Source of the DNA: Vulcanimicrobiota bacterium
GTDB taxonomy: Bacteria > Vulcanimicrobiota > Vulcanimicrobiia > Vulcanimicrobiales > Vulcanimicrobiaceae
Length of the DNA stretch: 64,000 bases
Assembly (NCBI GenBank): GCA_003151115.1
Contig: PLWS01000002.1
Coordinates: 124,001-188,000, forward strand
Direction: 5' to 3'
Part shown: one piece after another, positions 35,302 through 44,434 of the stretch
Position numbering within the stretch: position 1 is the stretch's first letter
Layout: the number at the start of each line of letters is the position of its first letter
Program-made: the position numbers and the translations under genes
The notes under the pieces: generated by a model
What the model was told of the DNA's origin: nothing
Seen by the model: only the letters and a program-made list of their open reading frames with translations
The model's database searches: none

Positions 35302-36381
35302 TTAAACGAAGCGCTCGACCGTCAGGCTTTGCTTGTTCGGATTGAGCGAGCAGCCGTGGCATATCTTCGGATCGGCATTAATGAAATCGCTGACCCAGCC
35401 GGTGACGCGCGGATCGTTCCGGATCGCGTCCCAGTTGCGCTCGTCGTCCGCACGGAGATGTCCGTAATGCGATGGGCTCACGGCGTTGCAGCACGGCGTA
35501 AGGCTGCCATCGACGGTGAAGAACGGGTTGAGAAACGGCCTCACGCAGCGTTTTTCGTTTGCGCCGAAAGACGGCGTGTTGGCGTTGAAGTAGACCGAAA
35601 AGTTGGGGTAATCGCGCCGGACTGACTCCATGCGTTCGGCCAGCCACGTTTCGTCCTCGGGCCGCAACACGACCGAGATGTCGTCGGATATCACGGGGGT
35701 TATTTGGACGGGCACTTTGCCGAGCGCCGCGATCCTTCGCAGCGTCGTCTCGATGTCGAGCAGGTTGAGCCGGCTGGCAACGAGTGCCACGATGAACCAC
35801 GTAAACGTATTCCGGAAGAGTTCCAGCCGGTGCCAGAGCAGATCGGCGTCGGTTCCGGAGCGGCAGCGTTCCGCGATAACCGGATCGAGCGAGTCGACCG
35901 AGAGCGCGATAGTGATGCCGTGAAAACCGGCCAACGATTCCCAATAGGCGTCGTCATGAGTATGGGCGTTCGTGTTGAAATGGATTGAATTAAATTTTCC
36001 GGAGTCCGACGCAAAGCGCAGCATCTCGACGAAGTTCGGATGCATCGACGGCTCGCCGATGCCCTGTAAATAGATCATTCCCGTAGGGGGCAGCTTCTGA
36101 ATGATCGTGCGGAATCGCTCGAACGGAATGTGAACGTTCTGCCAGGCATTGGCCGCGATTTTTTTGGTGCGCGAACACTCCCGGCAGGCAAAATTGCAAA
36201 ACGTCGTGATCTCGATCTGCGCGGAGTCGAGCCGCGTCATCGGGGGCATGAGATTCGCGGCGACCTCCGTTGCCGGCGCTAATCCGGAACCGAAAGCCGA
36301 CCGCACGAGGGCCGGATAGTTGTCGGGGTTATTCAGACCGCGCCAGTCGAAGCCCGCGATCGAAACGACGTCGTCTTGCAT
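35302..36381 (-). CDS. Radical SAM/SPASM enzyme
   Basis: 359 residues. The radical SAM cluster is CNFACREC (C62, C66, C69), followed by GIGEPSMHPNF. SPASM-type cysteines lie at CVRPFLNPFF, GSLTPCCNAV and KICHGCSLN for auxiliary iron-sulfur clusters. Start ATG overlaps the TGA of the GT2-GT1 gene by one base. SPASM enzymes in glycan loci can dehydrogenate, epimerise or deoxygenate sugars; the reaction here is unknown. Confidence 0.85.
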   Translation of the reverse strand: MQDDVVSIAGFDWRGLNNPDNYPALVRSAFGSGLAPATEVAANLMPPMTRLDSAQIEITTFCNFACRECSRTKKIAANAWQNVHIPFERFRTIIQKLPPTGMIYLQGIGEPSMHPNFVEMLRFASDSGKFNSIHFNTNAHTHDDAYWESLAGFHGITIALSVDSLDPVIAERCRSGTDADLLWHRLELFRNTFTWFIVALVASRLNLLDIETTLRRIAALGKVPVQITPVISDDISVVLRPEDETWLAERMESVRRDYPNFSVYFNANTPSFGANEKRCVRPFLNPFFTVDGSLTPCCNAVSPSHYGHLRADDERNWDAIRNDPRVTGWVSDFINADPKICHGCSLNPNKQSLTVERFV

Positions 36382-38618
36382 CAGCGGCTGTACGCCACTC
36401 CTCTGGACTCCGAGTTGCAGAGCTCTTCGAGCGAGCGCAACAAGCTCGGAGCGACGGCGCTGCGCCCGAACCGTCCGAGCACTTCGTCTGCGGAGCGCGA
36501 GAGCTTCGTCCAGAGTTGCTCGTCATCGTAGAGCCGCGCGACAGCCTCCGCGAAACTTTTGGCATCGTTGGCGATCAGACAGTTGCGGCCGTCGGTCAAG
36601 CCGAACCCGTCGGCGGCCATTTCGGTCAGCACGACCGGCAACCGGTAGGAGAGCGCGTGTCCGACTTTGCCGTTCATGCCCGCGCCATAGCGCAGCGGTG
36701 CGACGAAGATTCGCGCGCCCAGGAAATACGGACGCACGTCCGCGACGAATCCCGGAATGCGCACGCGCTCCGACTCCATCGCGAGAACCGAATCCGGAGG
36801 GTTGCTGCCCAGCAGCGTCAGGACGATGTTCGGATTGCGCTTCCAGAGCAGCGGCATGATTTCGTCGTGCAGCCAGCGGGCGGCGTCGATGTTGGGCGGG
36901 TGGTTGTAGCCGCCGATGAAGAGTATGCCCGAAGTTTCGGAGAAGCTGCGCTCCCCCTCGACCTCAATCTCGTGGATGGTCGGCACGACGAAGACGTTTT
37001 CGACGCCGCGCTCGCGCAGGATCTTTCTTTCCGATTCCGTGACCACGACCGTCGCGTCGGCCCGCTTCGCGGCGTCCATCTCGAGCCTCTCGATTTCCTT
37101 CGAGTCATTCGGATCGCCGCCATGCACCTCGATCTCACGCAGCTTGCGCATGAAATGCAAGTCGATCGTGTCGTAGATCACGCGCGTCGCTCGATTGTGA
37201 CGAATGAGCGGTTCGTACTTGGCGAAGAGATCCGGCCGGCAAACCCACGCGAGATCCAAAACCGGCAAGACTGAGTTGAGCGACGCCTGCCACGGTATGC
37301 CGTCTTGGATGTGGTGCAGAACTTCGACCCCCAGGTCTTGAAGCTCCGTTGTATACGGCTGAAGCGGCGCGTAATTGTCGGGCAGGAAGATCACGTGGAA
37401 GCGCGCCGCGCGCAACATTCGAACGATGCGCATCAAGCGGTTCGATCCCGCGTCACGGTCGTACATCGGAACGTATGAATCCACGACCAGGATGGTCGGG
37501 CCCCCGCGCCCGCGCCGCGCGGCCGCCGGAACCGCCGCGGGGTCGCCTTCGTATTGATCCTCCAGCGCCGCGGCCCATCTGCGGCGGAATTTCGGGCGGT
37601 TGACTTCCTGAAACCGTTTCGTCCCCGACGAAAGATCCGTGCCGGAGGTAAGACCTTCGTAATGCACGACCTCGGAATGCGGCTGATAGACGACGCGAAA
37701 TCCGAGCGACCGTATCCCGAAGCAGAGGTCGGCGTCTTCGTAGTACGCCGGCACGTACTCTTCGGAAAAACCGCCGAGCTGTTCGAACAGCGCGCGGCGA
37801 ACGAGCAGAGCGGCGCCCGAACAGTAGTCCACCTCGCGCACATAGTTGTAGCGCGGGTCTTCCGGATTTTCGCCGCGGCCGTAATTCCAGCCCGTGCCGT
37901 CGCGCCAGATGATGTTGCCTGCTTCTTGCAGCTTGCCGTCCGGATAAACGAGCTTGGAGCCGGCGGCGCCTATCGTCGAATCGTTTTCAAGCGTCGTAAC
38001 CAATTGATCGAGCCAGGCGTCGCGCACGACGGTGTCGTTGTTGAGAAAACAGATGTACGTTCCGCGCGCGACGCCGGCACCGCGGTTGCACGCGCGCACG
38101 AAGCCGTAATTGCCGCCGAGTCGAACGTAATCCAAACCCGGCAGCGACGCGATTAACTCCGGAGTCGAGTCGGTCGAGCCGTCGTCTACAACGATGATTT
38201 GAACCTGCATGCTGGCAAACCACGTGTCTGCGATCGACTGCAGGCAGCGCGCCGTTACGTCGACCTTATTGTAGACGGGTATGATGACGCTCACGATCGG
38301 TTTTTCCGCGTTGAGCGGATGCTGATCCATGCGCTTCTTCCAACTCGCTTGCAAGTGATCGGGCGACCGCGGTAGCGGTCTCTCCGCAAGAACTCGCGGC
38401 GCAACTTCGCCGACCGAGAGCGCCATGCCGGGACTCCACACTGCATAACGGTCGCGCGCCACCGGCAGACCGAGCATTGCTTTGAGGGAAAACCAGAACA
38501 TCCGCAGCGCGTGAAAGCGGCTGCGCATGATGTGCGCATAGTCGGTCCGCAGACTCTCCAATCGGCGCCGCTCTTCGACGAGACGGCGCATGGCAGCGTC
38601 TAAACTCTCCTGGTCCAT
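36381..38618 (-). CDS. GT2-GT1 fusion glycosyltransferase
   Basis: 745 residues from ATG 38618; a GTG at 38714 gives 777 and is possible. First GT2 domain: VSVIIPVYNKVDVTARCL, IIVVDDGSTDSTPEL, CFLNNDTVV and a C-terminal ED in YEDADLCFG. From residue ~385 a GT1/GT4-like part: DSYVPMYDRDAGSNRLMRIVRMLR, IFIGGYNHPPNIDAARWLH, VAPLRYGAGMNGKVGHALSYRLPVV. Such fusions extend long glycans, adding alternating sugars. The gene at 41657 is a related, weaker copy on the other side of the coiled-coil protein. Confidence 0.84.
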   Translation of the reverse strand: MDQESLDAAMRRLVEERRRLESLRTDYAHIMRSRFHALRMFWFSLKAMLGLPVARDRYAVWSPGMALSVGEVAPRVLAERPLPRSPDHLQASWKKRMDQHPLNAEKPIVSVIIPVYNKVDVTARCLQSIADTWFASMQVQIIVVDDGSTDSTPELIASLPGLDYVRLGGNYGFVRACNRGAGVARGTYICFLNNDTVVRDAWLDQLVTTLENDSTIGAAGSKLVYPDGKLQEAGNIIWRDGTGWNYGRGENPEDPRYNYVREVDYCSGAALLVRRALFEQLGGFSEEYVPAYYEDADLCFGIRSLGFRVVYQPHSEVVHYEGLTSGTDLSSGTKRFQEVNRPKFRRRWAAALEDQYEGDPAAVPAAARRGRGGPTILVVDSYVPMYDRDAGSNRLMRIVRMLRAARFHVIFLPDNYAPLQPYTTELQDLGVEVLHHIQDGIPWQASLNSVLPVLDLAWVCRPDLFAKYEPLIRHNRATRVIYDTIDLHFMRKLREIEVHGGDPNDSKEIERLEMDAAKRADATVVVTESERKILRERGVENVFVVPTIHEIEVEGERSFSETSGILFIGGYNHPPNIDAARWLHDEIMPLLWKRNPNIVLTLLGSNPPDSVLAMESERVRIPGFVADVRPYFLGARIFVAPLRYGAGMNGKVGHALSYRLPVVLTEMAADGFGLTDGRNCLIANDAKSFAEAVARLYDDEQLWTKLSRSADEVLGRFGRSAVAPSLLRSLEELCNSESRGVAYSR

Positions 38619-38766
38619 AAGTCCATTTCGGCGGCGAAGCGATTCCGTTGCCTGTTCTACGATGCGGACAAATGGCCCCCCGGATTCGCGCTTGCACAGG
38701 GCTCGCCCCCGCACGGTTCGAAAGCGAGAGACTCACCGTTCCAGCAGTTGCAGCAAGGGGTAATTC
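38619..38766. other. Divergent intergenic region between two glycan genes
   Basis: 148 bases between the GT2-GT1 gene (minus) and the methyltransferase/coiled-coil gene (plus), so it must contain promoters for both unless transcription starts elsewhere. A TTGCAC near 38692 could be a -35 element on the plus strand, but no matching -10 is convincing. AAGGGG at 38755-38760 is a good ribosome site for the plus gene. Confidence 0.4.
38755..38760 (+). promoter_or_regulatory. Ribosome binding site of the coiled-coil methyltransferase gene
   Basis: AAGGGG six bases before the GTG at 38767, the only well-placed site, and it decides the start. Confidence 0.6.
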
Positions 38767-41634
38767 GTGCATGTAGTGGACGCGTCAAAAAAAGATTACC
38801 CGGTTCATTCCGACCCGCAGAGTACGCTGCTCGAGAACGAGACGGCGATCGGAAAGATTGCCAAACTGATTGCCCCAGGCTCGGCGGTGCTCGACGTCGG
38901 ATGCGCGACCGGATACCTGGCCGAACTGCTGCGGCCGAAGAACTGCGTTGTGACGGGAATCGACAGCAACGCCGCGGCCGCCAAAACAGCTCGCAAGCAT
39001 TGCGCCGAGGTAATCGTCGCCGACCTGGAAGCGCAAAGCCTGCCGGCGCTCTTCAAACGCAAGAAATTCGACGTCATCGTTTTTGCGGACGTCTTGGAAC
39101 ATTTGCGGGCTCCCGGCGACGTGCTGCAAGCGGCGCACCGCATCCTCAAGCCCAGCGGTCAAGTCATTGCTTCGATACCGAACATCGCGCACGGCGCGAT
39201 CCGTCTCGCATTGCTCGCCGGCAACTTCGACTACACCGAGCTCGGAATCTTGGACGACACGCATCTGCGGTTCTTCACAGCCAAGACGCTCGAAGAAATG
39301 TTCCTAGCCACCGGCTATCACATCGAACAAGTCGATCGCACGACCGTTCCGCTCTTCGGCACGTCCGATCTGGTGCCGCAGCTCAGCGAGGCGGATTTTT
39401 CTCCCGCCGTCGTCGACGAGGTGCGGCGCGATGCCGAACACGAGACGCTGCAGTTCATCGTTCGCGCAGCGCCGCTCGCGCCGGCGGCGCGCAACCGGCA
39501 ACTGGCCAAGCGATTTCTTCAGGCCAACACGGAACTGGCCAGAGTTACCGCGGCCTTGCGCCGCCGTGAGACCGATCTCGTGCAGATCGAAAACCAACGC
39601 GCTGAACTCGCAGCGGCCGCAGATGCGGCGCATCGCGAGATGCTCAAGGCGCAGACCGAATTCCAAAACCGCAACGCGGAACTCGAACGCGCCAACGCGC
39701 GCATCACCGACCTCGAGCGGGAACTCGTCGAGGTGTCCTCCGCGCCGCGCGCAGGCGACGCCGCTCGCGTCGAAGAGATCGAACGTCAATGCAGCGTGCT
39801 GACCGACGCGGGGCGTGAAGCGCAGCGCGAGCTGCTGGAATTGCGGGGTGCGCTGCAGCACCGCGACGCTGAAGTGGAGAACGCGAGCGCCCACATCGTT
39901 CAGCTGCAAGGGCAGCATGCGGAAAGCGTGTCGGCCATGCAAGCGGCTCAGCAGGAGCTGGTCAAGAGCGAAGCCGTGCTGCGGGTGCGCGACGCCGAGG
40001 TCGAACGCGCAGCCGCCCGCATTGCCGATCTCGAGAAGGAGCAGGCGCGCATCACCGCGGCGGTGCGCGATGCGCAGCTCGAAATGGAGAAGGCGCATGC
40101 GGCCTTGCGAAGCCGCGATGCCGAGGTGGAACGCGCCGCCGTCCACATTGGCGAACTGGAAGCGGAGCTGGCTAACGTTCGAACTGCGCTGCAAACCCGC
40201 GATGCCGAGGTCGAACGCGCGGCGGCCCACATCCACGAACTGGAAAACCAGCGCGCTGACACGACTCGGGCGATGCAAGATGCGCAGAGCGAGCTGCTCA
40301 AGAGCCAAGCTGCGCTGCAAAGCCGCGATGCCGAGGTCGAGCGCGCCACCGCCTATATCAGGCAGTTGGAAACGCAACGCGACGAAACGACGCGCGCGAT
40401 GCAAAACGCTCAGTTCGAAATGCTCAAGAGCCAAGCTGCGCTGCAAAGCCGCGATGCCGAGGTCGAGCGCGCCACCGCTCACATCGCGCAGTTAGAGAGC
40501 CAGCGTGCCGACACGATTCGGGCGATGCAAGCCGCTCAGCAGGAGCTGTTCAAGAGCCAAGCTGCGCTGCAAAGCCGCGATGCAGAAGTCGAGCGGGCGA
40601 CAGCGTATATCGGCGAGCTCGAGTCGCAACGCGATCAAATGACGCTTGCGGGACGGCAAGCGCAGCAGGAGCTGCTGGAGACGCGCGCCGCGCTGGAAAG
40701 GCGTGACGAGGATATAGAACGCGCTAGCGCAAGCATTCTGCAGCTGGAAAGACAGCGAGCCGAACTGGTCGATGCAGCAGACACAGCGCATCGCGAGATG
40801 GTCGGAGCCCAGCGGGAGCTCGAGAACCGCGATCTAGATATTCAGCGCGCCGCTGCCCACATCGCCGAGTTGGAGACCCAGCGCGCGGATGCGCTCGCGG
40901 CGATGCAAGACGCTCAGGCCGAGCTCTCCAAGAGCCAAGCCGCCCTGCAAAGCCGCGACGCCGAGATCGAACGCGCAACCGCCTACATCAAGCAATTGGA
41001 AACGCAACGCGACGAAACGACGCGCGCGATGCAAAACGCTCAGTTTGAAATGCTCAAGAGCCAAGCTGCGCTGCAAGCCCGCGATGCCGAGGTCGAACGC
41101 GCAACCGCGCAGATCGTTAAGCTCGAGTCGCAACGCGATCGTCTGATTCTGGCAGAACGCGAAACGAACCAAGCCGTGATAGGAATGCGCCGGGCGCTGC
41201 AAGACCGAGACCAGAAGATCGATCGTGCAACGGCTCTTATCGCCGATCTCGAGAACGATCGCAAGCGCGCAGCCGCGCGTATCACCGAACTCGAGTCAGA
41301 TATGACCGACGTGCGGGCCGCGCTGCAAAAACGCGATGGGGAAGTCGACGGTGCGGTGGCCCGTATGCAAGAGCTCGAAACAACGATTGCGCAGCTGAGA
41401 GAATTGCACGCCGGGGTCGAGCAAGAACTTTCGTCGGCGAAAGGAGCCATGAACGAGTTGCACTCCCGGTTCGATGAAACGCGCCGTCAGTTGTTCGAGC
41501 AAACCAATTTGTTCCTGGCGGTAACGCAAGCCGAGAACGAGCGTTTGGCACTCTTGATCGATACCGTGCAATCGAGCCGTTTCTGGCAGCTCAAACGAGT
41601 ATTGGGGAGGGTTCGGCGGGCTTTTACCGCTTGA
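38767..41634 (+). CDS. Methyltransferase with long repeat-built coiled coil; possible WbdD-like chain-length ruler
   Basis: 955 residues from GTG 38767. N-terminal SAM domain (~1-235): VLDVGCATGYLAELL, VTGIDSNAAA, DVIVFADVLEHLRAP. Residues ~245-930 are one long predicted coiled coil, built of about fourteen copies of a 42-residue unit (six heptads) with the core RDAEVERATAHIxxLE...QR; see the repeat entry. The tail SSRFWQLKRVLGRVRRAF is basic-aromatic and could bind membrane or a partner. WbdD of E. coli O9a (capping kinase/methyltransferase joined to a coiled coil that sets O-antigen length) has the same architecture, without known sequence similarity claimed here. Flanked by two GT2-GT1 fusions, so a chain-terminator and length-ruler role is inferred. 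Confidence 0.8.
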   Translation: MHVVDASKKDYPVHSDPQSTLLENETAIGKIAKLIAPGSAVLDVGCATGYLAELLRPKNCVVTGIDSNAAAAKTARKHCAEVIVADLEAQSLPALFKRKKFDVIVFADVLEHLRAPGDVLQAAHRILKPSGQVIASIPNIAHGAIRLALLAGNFDYTELGILDDTHLRFFTAKTLEEMFLATGYHIEQVDRTTVPLFGTSDLVPQLSEADFSPAVVDEVRRDAEHETLQFIVRAAPLAPAARNRQLAKRFLQANTELARVTAALRRRETDLVQIENQRAELAAAADAAHREMLKAQTEFQNRNAELERANARITDLERELVEVSSAPRAGDAARVEEIERQCSVLTDAGREAQRELLELRGALQHRDAEVENASAHIVQLQGQHAESVSAMQAAQQELVKSEAVLRVRDAEVERAAARIADLEKEQARITAAVRDAQLEMEKAHAALRSRDAEVERAAVHIGELEAELANVRTALQTRDAEVERAAAHIHELENQRADTTRAMQDAQSELLKSQAALQSRDAEVERATAYIRQLETQRDETTRAMQNAQFEMLKSQAALQSRDAEVERATAHIAQLESQRADTIRAMQAAQQELFKSQAALQSRDAEVERATAYIGELESQRDQMTLAGRQAQQELLETRAALERRDEDIERASASILQLERQRAELVDAADTAHREMVGAQRELENRDLDIQRAAAHIAELETQRADALAAMQDAQAELSKSQAALQSRDAEIERATAYIKQLETQRDETTRAMQNAQFEMLKSQAALQARDAEVERATAQIVKLESQRDRLILAERETNQAVIGMRRALQDRDQKIDRATALIADLENDRKRAAARITELESDMTDVRAALQKRDGEVDGAVARMQELETTIAQLRELHAGVEQELSSAKGAMNELHSRFDETRRQLFEQTNLFLAVTQAENERLALLIDTVQSSRFWQLKRVLGRVRRAFTA
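39660..41380 (+). repeat. Array of ~14 direct 126-base repeats coding for 42-residue coiled-coil units
   Basis: Core recurring peptide RDAEVERA at ~14 positions, mostly 42 residues (126 bases) apart; one spacing (near 40120-40210) is 28 residues, so two heptads were lost there. Copies near 40361-40470 and 40991-41100 match at all but a few bases over ~105 bases and lie exactly 630 bases, five units, apart. This points to recent duplication or gene conversion. All spacings are whole heptads, so expansion keeps the coiled-coil register. Confidence 0.85.
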
Positions 41635-41656
41635 CGTTTCGACGGCCCCGCCGGCC

Positions 41657-43627
41657 ATGAGGCGCATTGTTGAGATTGCGCGCAGCCACGGGATCGGGAC
41701 GGTCTTTGCAAGGGGAACGTCGCGGGCGATTGGGCTGTGGCGCGATTCATGGCGGCTGCTCGGCGAGCGGCTGACCGCGCGGCGAGCGCTGGCGCTTCCG
41801 CACCATCCCGAAGGGCTGAAGTTCGAGCCGGTGGATCCTCTTGTGAGCGTCGCTGTCGCAGGCGGCGGCGATTGGAGATTCGTCAACCGCTGCTTGCGCG
41901 CTCTGCACAACGCGGAAACCGAACGGCCGCTGGAGGTTCTGGTTTTTCACGATCGTTCGATCGCGCCGGAGATGACAATGCACGCGGGTGTGCAGCTCGT
42001 GCCGGTTTCAAGCGCGATACCGTTCACAGAGCTCCTCAAGCAGATCATCGAGCGTGCGCGCGCTCCGTATGTCTACGTCTTGGATGCGCGCGCAGTCGCA
42101 CTCCCCGGCGCGGTCGCCGCGCTGGCGGCAACTTTGGAAAATGACCCTGCGATTGCCGCGGCCTGCTCGAAAATCTGCGGCGCCGGCGGCCGTCTGCGCG
42201 AGGCCGGCCGCGCCGTTACGGACGACGGCAACATCCAGCTCTGCGGTGCCGGCAGTTCGCCGACCGACTCGCGTTTTGAGTTTTTGCGCGACGTAGATGC
42301 CGTCTCGCCGGCAGCGTTTATGATTCGAGCCGGGTCGCTGCGCTCCGCACTCAGTGGTGCGACAACGTTCACAAGCGCCGCATGGGCGACCGTCGATCTT
42401 TGTTTTGAACTGCGTTCGCGCGGATTTCGCAGCGTCTGCCAGTCGTTTTCGCTGGTATTCTGCGACGTCGATCCGGCTGAGTCCGCCGTTGCGAGCGATG
42501 CGCGAGCCTTCGCCGGCAAATGGCTGCGCGGCGAGCCGGCGGGGCGCCGCGACGACGCCGGTTCGATTTTGTTCGTGGAAGAACACGTACCATTTACGGA
42601 TCGCGATGCGGGCTCGCAGCGCATGATGTCGCTGGTGCGTCGCGCTCGCGCAAACGGCTGGTTGGTCGTTTTCGGATCGCTCGACAAGCGCGCATACCAG
42701 CCATATTGTGACGAGCTGAAACAAGCGGGCGCGGAAGTGTTATTGGGCTTCGGCGAGGAGACGTTGAGCAGCCTGAAAGCGCGCGGATCGCGCTTCGGTT
42801 TTGTCTGGCTCTCGCGACCCGCGATTGCTTCGCAGTTTATCGCGGACGTTCGCTCCAGCCAGCCTCAGGCGCGAATTGTCTACGACACCGTCGATCTTCA
42901 CCATCTGCGCCTCGCCAGGCAAGCTGACGTTCTGGGAGAACCGGCGGGTTCGGGAGAGATGGAGCAACTCGAGTTGAACGCGGCGCGCGCGAGCGACGTT
43001 ACCGTCGTCACGAGTGCGCACGAGGCCGGCATTCTGCGCGGCCGTGGCATACGCGACGTGGCCATTGTCGGGCTGGCCGAAACACCCGTGGAGCGCGTTC
43101 CGGGTGCAGAGAATCGCGCGGGCGTCTTGTTTGTCGGAAACTACGCTCATGCGCCGAACGTGGACGCGGCCGTTCGGTTGGCCGGCGAGATCATGCCGCT
43201 CGTTTGGAAGCGCATTCCGGGGGTGGTGCTGACGTTAGCGGGCGCCGATCCGACGCCCGACGTTAAGAAACTTTCCGGTAAACTGGTGCGCGTGCCCGGG
43301 TTCGTGCGCGATCTCACACCGCTTTTTGCCGGCCATCGCGTTTTCGGCGCACCGGTTCGATTCGGCGCGGGACTCAAAGGAAAGATCGTTCGGGCGATGG
43401 CGGCGGGGATTCCGGTCGTGACCACAAGTGTGGGCGCTGAGGGCCTGCAGCTCGAGCCGGAAGAGATGATCGTTGCGAACGATGCGCAGTCGTTCGCAGA
43501 TGCCATAATCCGGCTATCCGAAAATACCGAAGAATGGGATCGTTACTCCGTCGGAGCTCGCAGAGGCGCTTTGCGTTTCTCTCCGGAGATTCAGGCCCGC
43601 CAATTCGACGCGGTGCTCTCGGCGTGA
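41657..43627 (+). CDS. Diverged GT2-GT1 fusion paralogue, GT2 half probably inactive
   Basis: 656 residues. Same plan as the gene at 36381-38618. In the N-terminal part, the nucleotide-binding VVDDGSTD has become LVFHDRSIA and the metal NND motif has become VYVLDARAVALPG, so catalysis is doubtful. The C-terminal GT1 part is well kept: FTDRDAGSQRMMSLVRRA, IVYDTVDLHHLRLA, LFVGNYAHAPNVDAA and GAPVRFGAGLKGKIVRAMAAG. It likely retains one transferase activity and may use the first half for binding. It starts 22 bases after the coiled-coil gene and overlaps the next by GTGA. Confidence 0.8.
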   Translation: MRRIVEIARSHGIGTVFARGTSRAIGLWRDSWRLLGERLTARRALALPHHPEGLKFEPVDPLVSVAVAGGGDWRFVNRCLRALHNAETERPLEVLVFHDRSIAPEMTMHAGVQLVPVSSAIPFTELLKQIIERARAPYVYVLDARAVALPGAVAALAATLENDPAIAAACSKICGAGGRLREAGRAVTDDGNIQLCGAGSSPTDSRFEFLRDVDAVSPAAFMIRAGSLRSALSGATTFTSAAWATVDLCFELRSRGFRSVCQSFSLVFCDVDPAESAVASDARAFAGKWLRGEPAGRRDDAGSILFVEEHVPFTDRDAGSQRMMSLVRRARANGWLVVFGSLDKRAYQPYCDELKQAGAEVLLGFGEETLSSLKARGSRFGFVWLSRPAIASQFIADVRSSQPQARIVYDTVDLHHLRLARQADVLGEPAGSGEMEQLELNAARASDVTVVTSAHEAGILRGRGIRDVAIVGLAETPVERVPGAENRAGVLFVGNYAHAPNVDAAVRLAGEIMPLVWKRIPGVVLTLAGADPTPDVKKLSGKLVRVPGFVRDLTPLFAGHRVFGAPVRFGAGLKGKIVRAMAAGIPVVTTSVGAEGLQLEPEEMIVANDAQSFADAIIRLSENTEEWDRYSVGARRGALRFSPEIQARQFDAVLSA

Positions 43628-44430
43628 AAGACAGCGCGCGTGACGAGAGGGTCAGCGCGATTCGAAAGCTCATCGATGAGCGTCAGCTGGCTCAAGCCGA
43701 AATACAATCCGTGAAGTTGGCACAATCTGGAGAGACGGCAGCCGCGTCGGAGCTCCTTCGTGCGATCGGCCGGGCTTCGAGGGACCGCGTGAACTTGGAG
43801 GTTCCCGAAGCATATCACCGATGGTACTACGATAACCTTATCTGGAGGCAACGCACCTGGGCTGGTGTGACGATTCACAAATCTCCGCTCGACCTTTGGA
43901 ACTACCAGGAAATCATTTCGCAGCTACGTCCGCAACTCATCATCGAGTTCGGAGCCGCTGCGGGCGGCTCGGCGCTCTATTTCGCAGATCTCTTGAACGC
44001 GCTGCGCATCGAAAGCGGAAAGGTCGTCTCGGTCGACATCGATCTCGCGCCGGTCGATCCGCGCGCCAAGGCCCACCCGAGCATCTTCTTTATCGAAGCT
44101 TCGTCCACCGATCCGTTCGTCGGCGACGTGTTACGCGACGAGCGGCCTACGGTCAGCCGGGCGTTTGCGATACTCGATAGCGATCATAGCAAGGCGCACG
44201 TCTATAACGAGATGGTCACACTCCGAGAGGTCCTGCAGCCCGGCGATTATCTCGTTGTGGAAGATGGCAATATCAATGGCCACCCCGTGCTCCCGGGCTG
44301 GGGAGACGGACCGTTTGAAGCAATAGCAAGGTATGTTTCGGAATACCCGGACGATTACGAATACGATCGGGAGCGCGAAATGACGTTCGGATGGACGTTT
44401 TCGCCGCACGGATTTCTCATCCGCAGATGA
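43624..44430 (+). CDS. CmcI/cephalosporin-hydroxylase-like sugar methyltransferase
   Basis: 268 residues from GTG 43624 (GTGA). Family pattern (PF04989): WYYDNLIWRQRTWAGVTIHKSPLDLWNYQEII, then IIEFGAAAGGSALYFADLL for SAM and VVSVDIDLAPVDPRA, and LDSDHSKAHVYNEM for metal. CmcI and rhamnosyl O-methyltransferases of mycobacteria belong here. Coupled to the GT gene, it should O-methylate the glycan chain or an intermediate. Confidence 0.85.
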   Translation: MKDSARDERVSAIRKLIDERQLAQAEIQSVKLAQSGETAAASELLRAIGRASRDRVNLEVPEAYHRWYYDNLIWRQRTWAGVTIHKSPLDLWNYQEIISQLRPQLIIEFGAAAGGSALYFADLLNALRIESGKVVSVDIDLAPVDPRAKAHPSIFFIEASSTDPFVGDVLRDERPTVSRAFAILDSDHSKAHVYNEMVTLREVLQPGDYLVVEDGNINGHPVLPGWGDGPFEAIARYVSEYPDDYEYDREREMTFGWTFSPHGFLIRR

Positions 44431-44434
44431 GCGG

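Noticed and set aside
39304-40482. Long open frame on the minus strand (392 codons) inside the coiled-coil gene
   Set aside because: It is the antisense reading of a repeat-built coding sequence; its own repeats (e.g. LGIAALQRSLALE) mirror the 126-base units and no start signal or family is seen.
39660-41380. Regularly spaced repeats that might be a CRISPR or minisatellite array
   Set aside because: Units are 126 bases with no unique spacers and keep an open coiled-coil frame; they are coding repeats.
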